DNA from: Nitrobacteraceae bacterium AZCC 2146
GTDB taxonomy: Bacteria; Pseudomonadota; Alphaproteobacteria; Rhizobiales; Xanthobacteraceae
DNA: 64,000 nt
Direction of reading: 5' to 3'
Assembly (NCBI GenBank): GCA_036924855.1
Contig: JBAGRP010000001.1
Location: forward strand, 1 to 64,000
A program made the translations under genes and the position numbers. Positions 1 through 8,364 of this stretch are shown piece by piece (position 1 is the first letter of the stretch; each line of letters starts with the position of its first letter). The notes below the pieces were generated by a model that did no database searches, was not told where the DNA came from, and saw nothing but the letters and a program-made list of their open reading frames with translations.

Positions 1-372
1 GAGGAGGCGGTCAAGTGCGAGATCGGCGACCTGCTCGCGCTCGCCCGTGAGCGCTTCGGCGTGCGCGCCGAGATCGTCGGCTACAAGGCGACGACCGGTG
101 GCGCGACGGAGACGGCCCTTGACACCCCGATCGTGCAGGCAAGCCTCGCCGCGAGCCGCGCCCATGGTGTTGCCAGGCCGGGCCCTTTCGGTTTCCAGGG
201 TGGTTGCGACCTCGTGCATTTTCGCAGCATCGGCGCGCAGGGAACGGTGATCGGCCCGGGCGATCTCGCCGTTGCCCACAAGCCCGATGAGTTCGTGCCG
301 GTGGATGAGTTTGTCGTCTCCAGCCTGATTTATCGCGATGTGGCGAAGGCCATGCTGCGGAACGGAGGTTGA
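1..372 (+). CDS. M20-family amidohydrolase/peptidase, C-terminal end (5' truncated)
   Basis: The window opens inside this gene; about 123 C-terminal residues are present, in frame 1. The tail carries the M20 (ArgE/DapE/carboxypeptidase G2) signature GPG-x5-AH-x-PDEFV near the end, in which the His and Glu-containing loop belongs to the dimetal active site. Family members hydrolyse N-acyl amino acids or carbamates in the cytoplasm. The next gene starts four bases after this stop, so it is probably the upstream member of the same operon. Substrate cannot be told from the tail alone; the neighbours suggest an N-acyl or ring-opened amino-acid derivative. Confidence 0.8.
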   Translation, partial: EEAVKCEIGDLLALARERFGVRAEIVGYKATTGGATETALDTPIVQASLAASRAHGVARPGPFGFQGGCDLVHFRSIGAQGTVIGPGDLAVAHKPDEFVPVDEFVVSSLIYRDVAKAMLRNGG

Positions 373-376
373 GCCG

Positions 377-1477
377 TTGCGTGTCTCGTTGCACTCAGCC
401 GATCTGCATTACGGCGGTGGTCTGGTGCTGCACACTGCGTCGTCGGGCAGTATCCCGCATCTGAGGGAAATCTACCTGCGGCTCGACGACGGCGAGGCGA
501 TCGGTATCGGCGAAGTGCGGGCCAACATCGCCTATCTTAACGGCTTCGCCGAAGGCACCGTGGTGGAATGCGCCGCCGCGGCCGTCGGCGCGGTGGACTG
601 GACGCGCGATCCGGTCGACCTGATTGCGACCATGGCAGATTGGGGAGAACCCTTGATCGCTCCCGTGCGCACGCTGATCGACTGCGCGCTGCATGATTTC
701 GTTGCTCGCCGCGAACACCTGACCGTTGCGGCCTGGCTCGGCACTACTGCGGAGAACGTGGTCCACGAGACCAACCAGACGTTGTTCTGGTCATCGTCCG
801 AGGAATTCCTCGCGCAGGCGGAGACCTATGTCGATCGTGGCTTCAGGGACCTCAAGGTTCGGGTCGCCGCTGCCGACTTCGCCGAGGATCTGCGTCGGAT
901 CGCGATGCTGCGCGAACGCTTCGGCGCGAAAGTCAAGATTGCTGCGGACGCAAACGGGCGTTGGTCGGCGACGGAAGCGCTCGAAAAACTCGACGCACTG
1001 GCCGCCTACGATCTCGCTTATGTCGAGCAACCTGTTCCATCCGGAGACTGGGCGGCCGTCGACCACCTTGCCAACCGGAGTCCGTTGCCGGTGATGCTCG
1101 ACGAAAGCGTTGCGACGCCGGATGACATTGCTCGGATCTGCACCTATGGCGGTCGCGTTCTTGCGCACCTCAAATTGGTGAAGCTCGGTGGCATTGCGCC
1201 GACCATGGCTGCGGCGCGGCGGCTGTCCGGTGCGGGCATTCCTTTCATGATTGGCCAGATGAACGAAGGCACTGCCGCGACCGCCGCAGCGCTCCACGTG
1301 GCCTGCGCGACGTCGCCAGCTTTTGCGGAGCTCTACGGCGCCGACGGCCTCATCGACGATCCTGTCTCAGGCGTCTCGTACACGGCAGGAACCGTGCGCG
1401 CGGACCACGCATCTGGCCTCGGCGTCGCTTTCGACGCTGCCGCCACCCACCTCATCGGAGACTATAGATATGGATAA
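377..1477 (+). CDS. Enolase-superfamily (mandelate racemase/muconate lactonizing) enzyme
   Basis: A protein of about 366 residues with the enolase-superfamily barrel. Visible motifs in order are a K-x-R pair in DLKVRVAA, the metal ligands Asp in ADANGRW, Glu in YVEQPVP and Asp in MLDESV, and a second lysine in LKLVKLGG. The two lysines on opposite faces are typical of the MLE subgroup, which contains epimerases of N-acyl amino acids, dipeptides and betaines, and cycloisomerases. I chose TTG at 377 because GGAGGT lies 7 bases upstream; earlier in-frame codons would run into the M20 gene. It overlaps the next gene by 8 bases. An epimerase acting on an amino-acid derivative is my best guess; the exact reaction is not decidable here. 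Confidence 0.8.
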   Translation: MRVSLHSADLHYGGGLVLHTASSGSIPHLREIYLRLDDGEAIGIGEVRANIAYLNGFAEGTVVECAAAAVGAVDWTRDPVDLIATMADWGEPLIAPVRTLIDCALHDFVARREHLTVAAWLGTTAENVVHETNQTLFWSSSEEFLAQAETYVDRGFRDLKVRVAAADFAEDLRRIAMLRERFGAKVKIAADANGRWSATEALEKLDALAAYDLAYVEQPVPSGDWAAVDHLANRSPLPVMLDESVATPDDIARICTYGGRVLAHLKLVKLGGIAPTMAAARRLSGAGIPFMIGQMNEGTAATAAALHVACATSPAFAELYGADGLIDDPVSGVSYTAGTVRADHASGLGVAFDAAATHLIGDYRYG

Positions 1478-2642
1478 CGACAGCGTTCGGCAGGGCTCGG
1501 AATCAGCTTTCCCGAAAGCGGAATACGACCAGCGGGTTGCACGCGCGCGCAAACTTCTGGCCGGGGCCGGCATCGACGTCATGGTCGTGACCGGGCCCGA
1601 GAACATCTTCTACCTCACCGGGCAGCAAACGCCGGGCTATTACACCTTCCAGGCGCTCGTATTGCCGGTGGAGGGCGACCCCGCGTTCGTCGTTCGGCAG
1701 CTCGAATATTTCAACTTCACCGCGAACACGTTCATCATCAACGCGGAAATCTATCAGGACGGCGATCAGCCGGTGAACTTCCTGGTCAACGTCATCAAGG
1801 CACGCGGTTGGGCGTCGAAACGCATTGCCATCGACAAGCGCGGCTGGTTCCTTCCGATCGCGACCTATGAAGCGCTGCAGGACAAGCTCGGAGCAATCCA
1901 CGACGGCGCCGGGATCATTGAGCAGCTCCGGATCGTGAAGTCGGTGGCCGAAATCGAGAAGATCGCTACGGCCGCTTCTTATGTCGAGGCCGGCATGCGC
2001 GCCGGGCTTTCTGCGGTGAAAGCAGGCGCGAGCGAGAACGATTTTGTCGCGGCCATGGTGGGGGCGGCGATCTCGGCGGGGTCCGAATATGTCGGCATGG
2101 AGCCGCTGGTCTCCGCCGGACGGCGCTCGGGGGTGCCGCACGGCACCTGGCGCCGCGGCAAACTGGCAATGGACGAGCCGGTCTTCCTCGAAATGGCCGG
2201 CAGCCACGATCGTTACCACGCAGCCTTGATGCGCTGCGCCTGGGTCGGCGCGATGCCACAAGTCGCGGTCGATATGGAGAAGACCTGTCAGGAGGGGCTT
2301 CAGGCGGCGATCGAGGCGATTCATCCCGGTGCACCATGCGAGGCGCCGCATATCGCCTGCCAGCAGGTGATCGACCGCGCCGGCTATACCGACAACTTCA
2401 AGAAGCGCGCGGGCTACAGTATCGGCATCGCCTTCGCGCCCGACTGGGGCGAGGGCGGCATCCTCAGCCTCTATACCGGCGTCACCACCGAGCTGCGGCC
2501 GGGCATGACATTCCACATCCCGGTGGCGCTGCGCGTCTTCGGCCAGTTCACAGTCGGCGTCAGCGAGACGGTGGTCGTCACCGAAACCGGCTGCCGTGCG
2601 CTCAGCGTGATCGATCGTCCGATCCTGCGCATCCCCGGCTGA
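1470..2642 (+). CDS. M24-fold hydrolase, creatinase/ectoine-hydrolase-like
   Basis: A 390-residue protein with the two-domain architecture of M24 proteins: an N-terminal creatinase-N domain (about residues 20-150) and a C-terminal pitta-bread domain. In metal-dependent Xaa-Pro aminopeptidases the C-terminal domain has two Asp ligands in a D-AG...D-TRT context. Here these read FLEMAGSHDRYHAALMRC, so both positions differ. The segment RAGYSIGIAFAPDWGEGG resembles the glycine-rich tail of ectoine hydrolase (DoeA) as I remember it. A metal-independent C-N hydrolase, like creatinase, fits better than a peptidase. The ATG at 1470 overlaps the previous gene, which indicates translational coupling. 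Confidence 0.75.
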   Translation: MDNDSVRQGSESAFPKAEYDQRVARARKLLAGAGIDVMVVTGPENIFYLTGQQTPGYYTFQALVLPVEGDPAFVVRQLEYFNFTANTFIINAEIYQDGDQPVNFLVNVIKARGWASKRIAIDKRGWFLPIATYEALQDKLGAIHDGAGIIEQLRIVKSVAEIEKIATAASYVEAGMRAGLSAVKAGASENDFVAAMVGAAISAGSEYVGMEPLVSAGRRSGVPHGTWRRGKLAMDEPVFLEMAGSHDRYHAALMRCAWVGAMPQVAVDMEKTCQEGLQAAIEAIHPGAPCEAPHIACQQVIDRAGYTDNFKKRAGYSIGIAFAPDWGEGGILSLYTGVTTELRPGMTFHIPVALRVFGQFTVGVSETVVVTETGCRALSVIDRPILRIPG

Positions 2643-2678
2643 AGCCAGAACAATTCAACATTCGGAAGGACAGCAATT

Positions 2679-3602
2679 ATGAAAGATATCACAGAGTGTC
2701 ACGCGCGATTGCGCGGACTGTTCAACATCACCGTCACGCCATTCAAGGCTGATGGCGCGTTTGACTACGCGGGACTGGCCCGGAATATCGAGCGGGTCAT
2801 CGGTCTCGGTTTCGACGGCATCTTGATCGGCGGCACCTATGGCGAGTTTCCAGCGATGTCAGCCGAGGAGCGGGCGGATCTGTTCCGGCGTGTCATGGAT
2901 ATCGTCGGCGACCGGGTTCCGGTCATGCTGTGCAGCGCTGGCTCTGATGTCCGTGTCGTCCGCGAACTGACGGCGCTCGCCGGCGAACTTGGCGGCCTGC
3001 CGATGCTGACCCCGCCTTTCGTTTCGGAAGTCACGGATGCGCAGATCGTGGCGTTCTTCCGCGACATGGTCCCGCTCTCGCGCACCGGCGTGCTGGTCTA
3101 CAATGCGCCCGGCATCGGCATTACCCTGTCGCCGTCAACGCTGGAACAACTCTCCGAAATTTCCGGCGTCGTCGGTGTGAAGCAGGGGGATCTGTCTCCG
3201 ACAGCGATTGATCAGATTGCCAACCGGATCGGCGGCCGTATCCGTCTGTTCTGCGCCTCCGACCTCGCTTTCCTCGGTCCGATGATGTGCGGCTTTGACG
3301 GCATCAGCTCGACCAACAGCTGCGCACTGCCGGAACTCATTCTTGCCGCCTATCGGGCACTCGAATCCGGCGATGCGGCGGCTGCGCGCGACCTGCACCG
3401 GCTTTGGTATCCCTTCCGGGCCCTGGCGCGAGAGTTCGGGCAACCGCAGACGACCAAAGCTGCCATGAACCTGCGCGGTTTCGACGGCGGTTCGGTCCGT
3501 CCGCCATTGCGGGATCTTGAGGTTGCGAACATTGCGGCGGTTGCCAAGGTGCTGCAGGAACTGGCTGCCGATCGGCGGTCCAGCGTTGGCCTCGCCGCCT
3601 GA
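2679..3602 (+). CDS. DapA/N-acetylneuraminate-lyase family aldolase or hydratase
   Basis: A 307-residue TIM barrel of the dihydrodipicolinate synthase family. Key features are the N-terminal TVTPFKADG, the GGTYGEFPAMS loop equivalent to the carboxylate-binding GTTGE motif, the catalytic Tyr in VLVYNAPG and the Schiff-base Lys in VGVKQGD. Family members condense or cleave pyruvate or other 2-oxo acids through this lysine. In this cluster a catabolic lyase or deaminase role is more likely than lysine synthesis. ATG at 2679 is preceded by GGAAGGA. It lies 36 bases after the M24 gene and belongs to the same run of genes. Confidence 0.8.
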   Translation: MKDITECHARLRGLFNITVTPFKADGAFDYAGLARNIERVIGLGFDGILIGGTYGEFPAMSAEERADLFRRVMDIVGDRVPVMLCSAGSDVRVVRELTALAGELGGLPMLTPPFVSEVTDAQIVAFFRDMVPLSRTGVLVYNAPGIGITLSPSTLEQLSEISGVVGVKQGDLSPTAIDQIANRIGGRIRLFCASDLAFLGPMMCGFDGISSTNSCALPELILAAYRALESGDAAAARDLHRLWYPFRALAREFGQPQTTKAAMNLRGFDGGSVRPPLRDLEVANIAAVAKVLQELAADRRSSVGLAA

Positions 3603-3675
3603 CCACAATACACGCGCGCCACAAACATGACGCGTGACGACGCCATCGCACACATCACACAGAGGAGCAGTCAAT

Positions 3676-4935
3676 ATGAATCGCAGACAGTTGCTTATGG
3701 GCGGAGCGTCCGTTCTGTCCTTCACTGCCATGTTGGGGCTGGCCAGACCTGCAATTGCTCAAACGAGTCAGGAAATTGTCATCGGGGTATTGTTCCCGAT
3801 GTCCGGTGCGAACGCGCAGATCGGTATCGATGCGCGCCACGCGATGGAAACGGCGGCAGATATCATTAACAATTCCCACGATCTCGATCTGCCGATGGCG
3901 AAGAATGCCGGTCTTGCGGGGCTAGGCAACGCCAAGATCAAGCTGGTCTTCGCCGACCATCAGTCCGATCCTCAGAAGGGTCGGGCGGAGGCCGAACGCC
4001 TGATCACCCAGGACAAAGTGTGCGCTTTGATCGGGTGTTATTTGTCGTCGGTTTCCTCAACCGTCAGCGCCATCGCCGAACGCTATGATTTGCCGTTCCT
4101 GTGCGCCGATTCCTCGTCGCCAAGCCTGGCGCGCCGCGGCCTCAAGTTTTTCTTCCGGCCGGCCGCACAGGACGAAATGTTTTCGGCCGCGATGTTCGAT
4201 TTTCTCGATGCCCAGAAGGCGAAGGGCAAGAAAATCGAAACCGTCGGCTTGCTTTTCGAGGACACGATCTTCGGTACCGATTCATCGAATACCCAGCGCA
4301 AGCTTGCGATTGAACGCGGCTACAAGGTCGTCGTCGACATCAAGTACAAATCGAACTCACCGTCACTGACCGCCGAAGTGCAGCAGCTCAAATCCGCCGA
4401 TCCGGATGTGCTGCTGCCGTCGAGCTACACCACCGATGCGATCCTCTTGATGAGGACGATGGGCGAGCTCGGGTACAAGCCCAAGAATATTGTCGCCCAG
4501 GCGAGCGGCTTTTCCGACAAGGCGTTTTTCGACGCGATGGGCAGCAAGGCGGCCGGCCTCATCTCGCGCGCGAGCTTCTCGCTCGACATGGCACAGAAGC
4601 GGCCGAGCGTTCTCAAGGTCAATGGTATGTACAAGGCGCGCTCCAACCGCGATCTGAACGACAGCACCTCGCGTGAGCTGATGGGGCTGCTCGTTCTCGC
4701 CGACGCGATCGACCGCGCCAAGTCGACCGACGGCGAGAAGATTCGGGAGGCGCTGGCGGCGACAGACATCCCGGGCGGGCGCACGATCATGCCGTGGAAA
4801 CGTGTCAAGTTCGGCGCCGATGGGCAGAACGTCGATGCCGATCCGGTGCTGGTTCAGTACGTCGGTGGAACGTTCGTCACGATCTTCCCCGCGGCAGTGG
4901 CTGTTGCCGAACCGCTCTGGCCGATGAACGCCTGA
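3676..4935 (+). CDS. Periplasmic ABC substrate-binding protein, branched-chain amino acid/amide type
   Basis: A 419-residue protein of the Peripla_BP_5/6 (LivJ/FmdD/UrtA) family. It begins MNRRQLLMGG followed by a hydrophobic stretch and an AIA-QT cleavage region, a twin-arginine-like signal for export. The mature part starts IVIGVLFPMSG, the usual first strand of this family. The ATG at 3676 follows AGAGGAGCAG. It would capture an amino-acid or amide compound in the periplasm. No permease or ATPase genes lie in the window on either side, so its transporter partners must be upstream of the window or elsewhere. Confidence 0.85.
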   Translation: MNRRQLLMGGASVLSFTAMLGLARPAIAQTSQEIVIGVLFPMSGANAQIGIDARHAMETAADIINNSHDLDLPMAKNAGLAGLGNAKIKLVFADHQSDPQKGRAEAERLITQDKVCALIGCYLSSVSSTVSAIAERYDLPFLCADSSSPSLARRGLKFFFRPAAQDEMFSAAMFDFLDAQKAKGKKIETVGLLFEDTIFGTDSSNTQRKLAIERGYKVVVDIKYKSNSPSLTAEVQQLKSADPDVLLPSSYTTDAILLMRTMGELGYKPKNIVAQASGFSDKAFFDAMGSKAAGLISRASFSLDMAQKRPSVLKVNGMYKARSNRDLNDSTSRELMGLLVLADAIDRAKSTDGEKIREALAATDIPGGRTIMPWKRVKFGADGQNVDADPVLVQYVGGTFVTIFPAAVAVAEPLWPMNA

Positions 4936-5107
4936 TCATATTGCGCGGGGAGGTGTCGGCGTCGGCCGATGCCTCTCGTCTTTTCGAATTTCTTCGGTTT
5001 CTTGTTTCCGCAAAGCCGTCGTTTCCGGATATTGCACAGATCCCGGAGAATGTTTGGCTCGTGTCGTATCGTAATGAGTCCTGCCACAAGAGAATAGGGA
5101 GGCTACA

Positions 5108-5893
5108 ATGCCATCCGTCGACCTGAACTCCGATCTCGGCGAAGGTTTCGGCACCTATCGCTGTGGCGAGGACGAGGCGATGCTCTCGATCGTCACCTCC
5201 GCCAATGTGGCATGTGGCCTCCATGCCGGTGATCCCGAGATCATGGCGCGGACCTTCGCTATCGCTCGCGAACGTGGCGTCGCCGTCGGCGCCCATCCCG
5301 GATTTCCGGATCTCTGGGGCTTTGGCCGCCGCCGTCTGCCGTTCTCGACCGGCGAGATCGAACGGCTCGTCGCCTACCAGATCGGTGCCGCCGCGGCGCT
5401 CGCCGCCTATGCCGGCCATCGCATCACCTATGTGAAGACCCACGGTGCGCTCGGCAACATCGCCTGCGAGGAGCGCGAGGTCGCTGATGCGGTCGCCCGG
5501 GCGGTGCGCGCGGTTGACCCTGGCCTTGCTTTGCTGGCGACCGCGCTGACCGAACTGGTCGCGGCCGGCGATGCTGCAGGCCTTGACGTTTATCAGGAAA
5601 TCTACGCTGACCGCGGGTACACCGAAACGGGGCAGTTGATCTCGCGCAGCCTGCCGGGCGCGATGATCGAGGACGCTGAGCAGGCGGCCGCGCGGGTGCT
5701 CGAGATGGTGGAGACGGGCACGGTCATTACCGCGCGCGGGAAGCGTCTGCCAACGCCGATCCGCTCAATCTGCGTCCATGGCGATTCCATCCATGCCGTC
5801 GCAACCGCGCGCCACCTCCGAGAGCGATTGGAGCATGCTGGCGTAACCCTGAAGTCTTTCGGATCGAACTCGAAAATTGTGCCAGTTCACTAA
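5108..5893 (+). CDS. pxpA: 5-oxoprolinase subunit A (LamB/YcsF family)
   Basis: A 261-residue protein that matches the LamB/YcsF family along its length: SVDLNSDLGEGFG at the N-terminus, ANVACGLHAGDP, GAHPGFPDLWGFGRR and VKTHGALGN. PxpA works with PxpB and PxpC in ATP-dependent opening of 5-oxoproline (pyroglutamate) to glutamate. No pxpB/pxpC genes are in the window, so they are elsewhere or this copy acts on a different lactam. ATG at 5108 is preceded by GGGAGG. It lies 172 bases after the binding protein and is the last gene of the catabolic run. Confidence 0.9.
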   Translation: MPSVDLNSDLGEGFGTYRCGEDEAMLSIVTSANVACGLHAGDPEIMARTFAIARERGVAVGAHPGFPDLWGFGRRRLPFSTGEIERLVAYQIGAAAALAAYAGHRITYVKTHGALGNIACEEREVADAVARAVRAVDPGLALLATALTELVAAGDAAGLDVYQEIYADRGYTETGQLISRSLPGAMIEDAEQAAARVLEMVETGTVITARGKRLPTPIRSICVHGDSIHAVATARHLRERLEHAGVTLKSFGSNSKIVPVH

Positions 5894-5983
5894 TTCGCGG
5901 ATTGTATGGGTTGGGTTTTAGTCAAGGCGAACTCCTTTGGAGTGCGTCCGCCGGACTGGAATTCGGCGAAGACGAGCCCATAG

Positions 5984-6227
5984 GTGACGTTGAGCGTATT
6001 GATCATCTTCAGCGTCCTGAACATGACCGGCAACGTCAAGGCGGCGAGTGATGAACTGGCTGTGAGCCCGACGGTCGTCTCTCGCCACCTGCGGAATCTG
6101 CAGCTAGATCTCGATGTCGCGCTGGTCGAGCCGCAAGGGCGCGGCCTTGGGAGTGACCTCGGCGGGCGCGGCATTCCACACCCAGATTCGTCGCGCCTTC
6201 GATATCATGCGCCAGGCCGATGGCTAA
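5984..6227 (+). pseudogene. LysR-family regulator relic, N-terminal HTH with frameshift
   Basis: The first frame gives a helix-turn-helix segment with the words FSVLNMTGNVKAASDELAV and SPTVVSRHLRNLQ, typical of LysR DNA-binding domains, then continues as unrelated sequence after GRGLG. The neighbouring frame takes over exactly there with TSAGAAFHTQIRRAFDIM and stops at 6225-6227, matching the usual LysR continuation. So one frameshift plus loss of the whole effector domain. It sits just after pxpA and may be the remains of this cluster's regulator. Confidence 0.65.
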
Positions 6228-6472
6228 GAACGCGAACTTGCGATGAAGTCAGGTCGGACAGGTAGGCAGCCGAATGCCTCTCTTGTGTTCGCAAATTGGG
6301 TCAGCATGGTTGTCCCGATAAATCGTGTTCAAATAGACCTCGCGAAAGAGAGCTGAACACATCCGCGCAAGGGGCGGCGTCTTGTGCAATACTGGCTATG
6401 ATATGGCTAAAGCCTGGACGAAACTCGCGCGGAGAGACGGTAGATCAAATCCAAGCTTGGGAGGATCGCACC

Positions 6473-6685
6473 ATGAAAGATCATGTCTATAAAATACTGG
6501 AACTCGTTGGGTCGTCTGATCAGAGCATCGAAGCCGCTATTCAGAACGCCATCGCGCGTGCCAAGGCGACCATCCGAGATATGAGATGGTTCGAAGTGGT
6601 TCAAACCAGAGGTCACATCGAAAATGGAACTGTTCATAGCTATCAGGTAACAGTGAAAGTGGGGTTCACATTGGAAACGAGCTAA
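6473..6685 (+). CDS. Dodecin family flavin-binding protein
   Basis: A 70-residue protein with the dodecin pattern: [20 protein letters not shown], then [14 protein letters not shown] and a C-terminal beta strand [10 protein letters not shown]. The Trp in RWFEV is the residue that stacks on flavin in characterised dodecins. These proteins form twelve-subunit shells that store or buffer riboflavin/FMN in the cytoplasm. ATG at 6473 follows GGGAGGATCGCACC. A longer in-frame reading back to 6296 has no family similarity and I left it out. It stands alone. Confidence 0.85.
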   Translation: MKDHVYKILELVGSSDQSIEAAIQNAIARAKATIRDMRWFEVVQTRGHIENGTVHSYQVTVKVGFTLETS

Positions 6686-6990
6686 TATCGCAGACACGGA
6701 TCATGTGGGGAAGGGCGGTAACACCCTCCCGCCACTGGGCCGGTATGCGGGATTTCGTTTCTGTTGTAACCAGAACCGGCTCAGCTCTTGAAATCGAGCC
6801 CGATGTCGAGAGCGCTGATGCTATGGGGAGCCAGCCGATCGAGATCTTGGCACGATTGCGATGTGCCGTGGCTGGAATCGCATGTGGTTAAGTCCGATCC
6901 GTTGCCGACTCATGGCCGCTGATTAAATTGACTGCAAGCCTCGAAAGAATTCCGCTTTCCACTTCAACCCGAAAACGAATGAGGATCGTC
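6686..6990. other. Intergenic stretch without a recognisable gene
   Basis: About 300 bases between the dodecin and the NTF2-like gene. A 62-codon reading frame at 6703-6891 shows no motif, no ribosome site and no similarity I recognise. It probably carries the promoter of the downstream gene. Confidence 0.4.
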
Positions 6991-7413
6991 ATGGCGAACG
7001 TCATCGAAATCGTGAGGGCCTCAATCACCGCATACAACGATAAGAATTGGGACAAGGCGAAGGGGATGTTTGCTACCGACGCCGTGTATGACGAGAAGGG
7101 AACCCACCGTCGCATCCGAGGCGCCGGCGAGATCATCGAGGCCTTGCAGGGCTGGGCCAAGGCCATCCCTGACTCCAAGGCCACATTCGTGCATGAGTTC
7201 GCGAGCGGGAACAGCGCCGTCTTCGAGCTCGTGTGGAAGGGCATTCACACCGGACCGCTGCAAACACCAACGGGTACCATTCCGGCATCGAATAAGTCGA
7301 TCGAGGTGCCGGCATGCCAAGTCGTCCAGGTCGAAGGCGAGAAGGTTAAGAGCGTCTCGCATTACTTCGACATGCTTACGCTGCTCACGCAGATCGGCGC
7401 CAAGAGCGACTAG
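6991..7413 (+). CDS. NTF2-like (SnoaL) fold protein
   Basis: A 140-residue protein with the SnoaL-like pattern: an N-terminal helix pair IVRASITAYNDKNWDKAKGMF, the motif DAVYDEKG, then GAGEIIEALQGWAKAIPDSK and alternating beta strands to SHYFDMLTLLTQIG. Such proteins are small cone-shaped enzymes or ligand binders (ketosteroid isomerase, polyketide cyclase, many unknown). No specific catalytic residues can be assigned. I chose ATG 6991, with GAGGA at 6979-6985 region upstream; an ATG at 6979 is also possible. It is not obviously linked to its neighbours. Confidence 0.7.
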   Translation: MANVIEIVRASITAYNDKNWDKAKGMFATDAVYDEKGTHRRIRGAGEIIEALQGWAKAIPDSKATFVHEFASGNSAVFELVWKGIHTGPLQTPTGTIPASNKSIEVPACQVVQVEGEKVKSVSHYFDMLTLLTQIGAKSD

Positions 7414-7504
7414 TGCCGCATTATATATATGAGTCTGTAGCCGGCACTTAGCGGACGTGCTCTTCACCGCGAAGAATGCCCGCTTCTGCCCGGCGTATGC
7501 CTCG

Positions 7505-8320
7505 TTACGGCTGATGCCCTCCATCGAAATCGTCCTCGAAACGCAAATGCTTGACGCTGCGGCCATGGCGCCGCACCAGCTTCAAGGCCTCTATCCCAAT
7601 TCTGATATGCCTTTCGACATAGTTCGCGGTTACTGTTAGATCCGACGCCTCAGTCTTCACACCCTCGGGGATCATTGGCTGATCGGACACAAGAAGCAGC
7701 GCACCAGTCGAGATGTGGTTGGCAAATCCCGCAGCAAAGATTGTCGCGGTCTCCATGTCGATCGCCATACTTCGTGTCCGACGCAATAGATCCCTGAAGC
7801 GATCATCATGCTCCCAGACACGACGATTGGTCGTGTACACGGTACCTGTCCAATAATCGTGACCGAGATCGCGGATTATGGTCGACACCGCGCGTTGCAA
7901 CTGGAACGCGGGCAGCGCGGGGACCTCCGGTGACAGGTAGTCATTCGAAGTCCCTTCGCCACGAATGGCCGCAATTGGTAGAATCAAGTCGCCAATCTGA
8001 TTTTTGCGCTTCAAACCGCCGCATTTGCCGAGAAACAACGCAGCTTTCGGCGAAATGGCACTCAGCAGATCCATCACGGTTGCGGCATTCGGGCTTCCCA
8101 TGCCGAAGTTAATCAGTGTGATTCCATCGGCCGTTACATTGGGCATCGGCCGATCTGCGCCGTTTACCGAAATCCCGTGCAGGTTGGCGAACCATTCGAC
8201 GTAATTGTCAAAGTTAGTCAGCAGAACATATTCGCCGAACCCGGCAAGCGGCGTGCCGGTGTAACGCGGCAGCCAGTTTTCCACGATTTCCTTTTTCTCT
8301 TTCATCGCCTTTGATCTCAT
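7505..8320 (-). CDS. amn: AMP nucleosidase, short form
   Basis: A 271-residue (or 266 from the second Met, 8305) nucleoside-phosphorylase-fold protein. Diagnostic strings are WLPRYTGTPL near the start, LINFGMGSPNAAT, FLGKCGGLK, and the ribose-binding MAIDMETATIFAAGF followed by LLLVSDQPM. AMP nucleosidase splits AMP into adenine and ribose 5-phosphate. The E. coli enzyme is nearly twice as long with an N-terminal regulatory domain; this one has only the catalytic part, like the Bacteroides type. It ends 45 bases downstream of the glutamate dehydrogenase gene's stop on the same strand, so they could be co-transcribed. Confidence 0.85.
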   Translation of the reverse strand: MRSKAMKEKKEIVENWLPRYTGTPLAGFGEYVLLTNFDNYVEWFANLHGISVNGADRPMPNVTADGITLINFGMGSPNAATVMDLLSAISPKAALFLGKCGGLKRKNQIGDLILPIAAIRGEGTSNDYLSPEVPALPAFQLQRAVSTIIRDLGHDYWTGTVYTTNRRVWEHDDRFRDLLRRTRSMAIDMETATIFAAGFANHISTGALLLVSDQPMIPEGVKTEASDLTVTANYVERHIRIGIEALKLVRRHGRSVKHLRFEDDFDGGHQP

Positions 8321-8364
8321 TTGCAGGGGCGCAACAGCATAGCACTATCGGTGCTGCTGGACTC

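Noticed and set aside
5890..6174. 94-codon - strand frame after pxpA
   Set aside because: Overlaps the LysR relic; its Pro/Arg/Ser-rich N-terminal part is a mirror of that relic.
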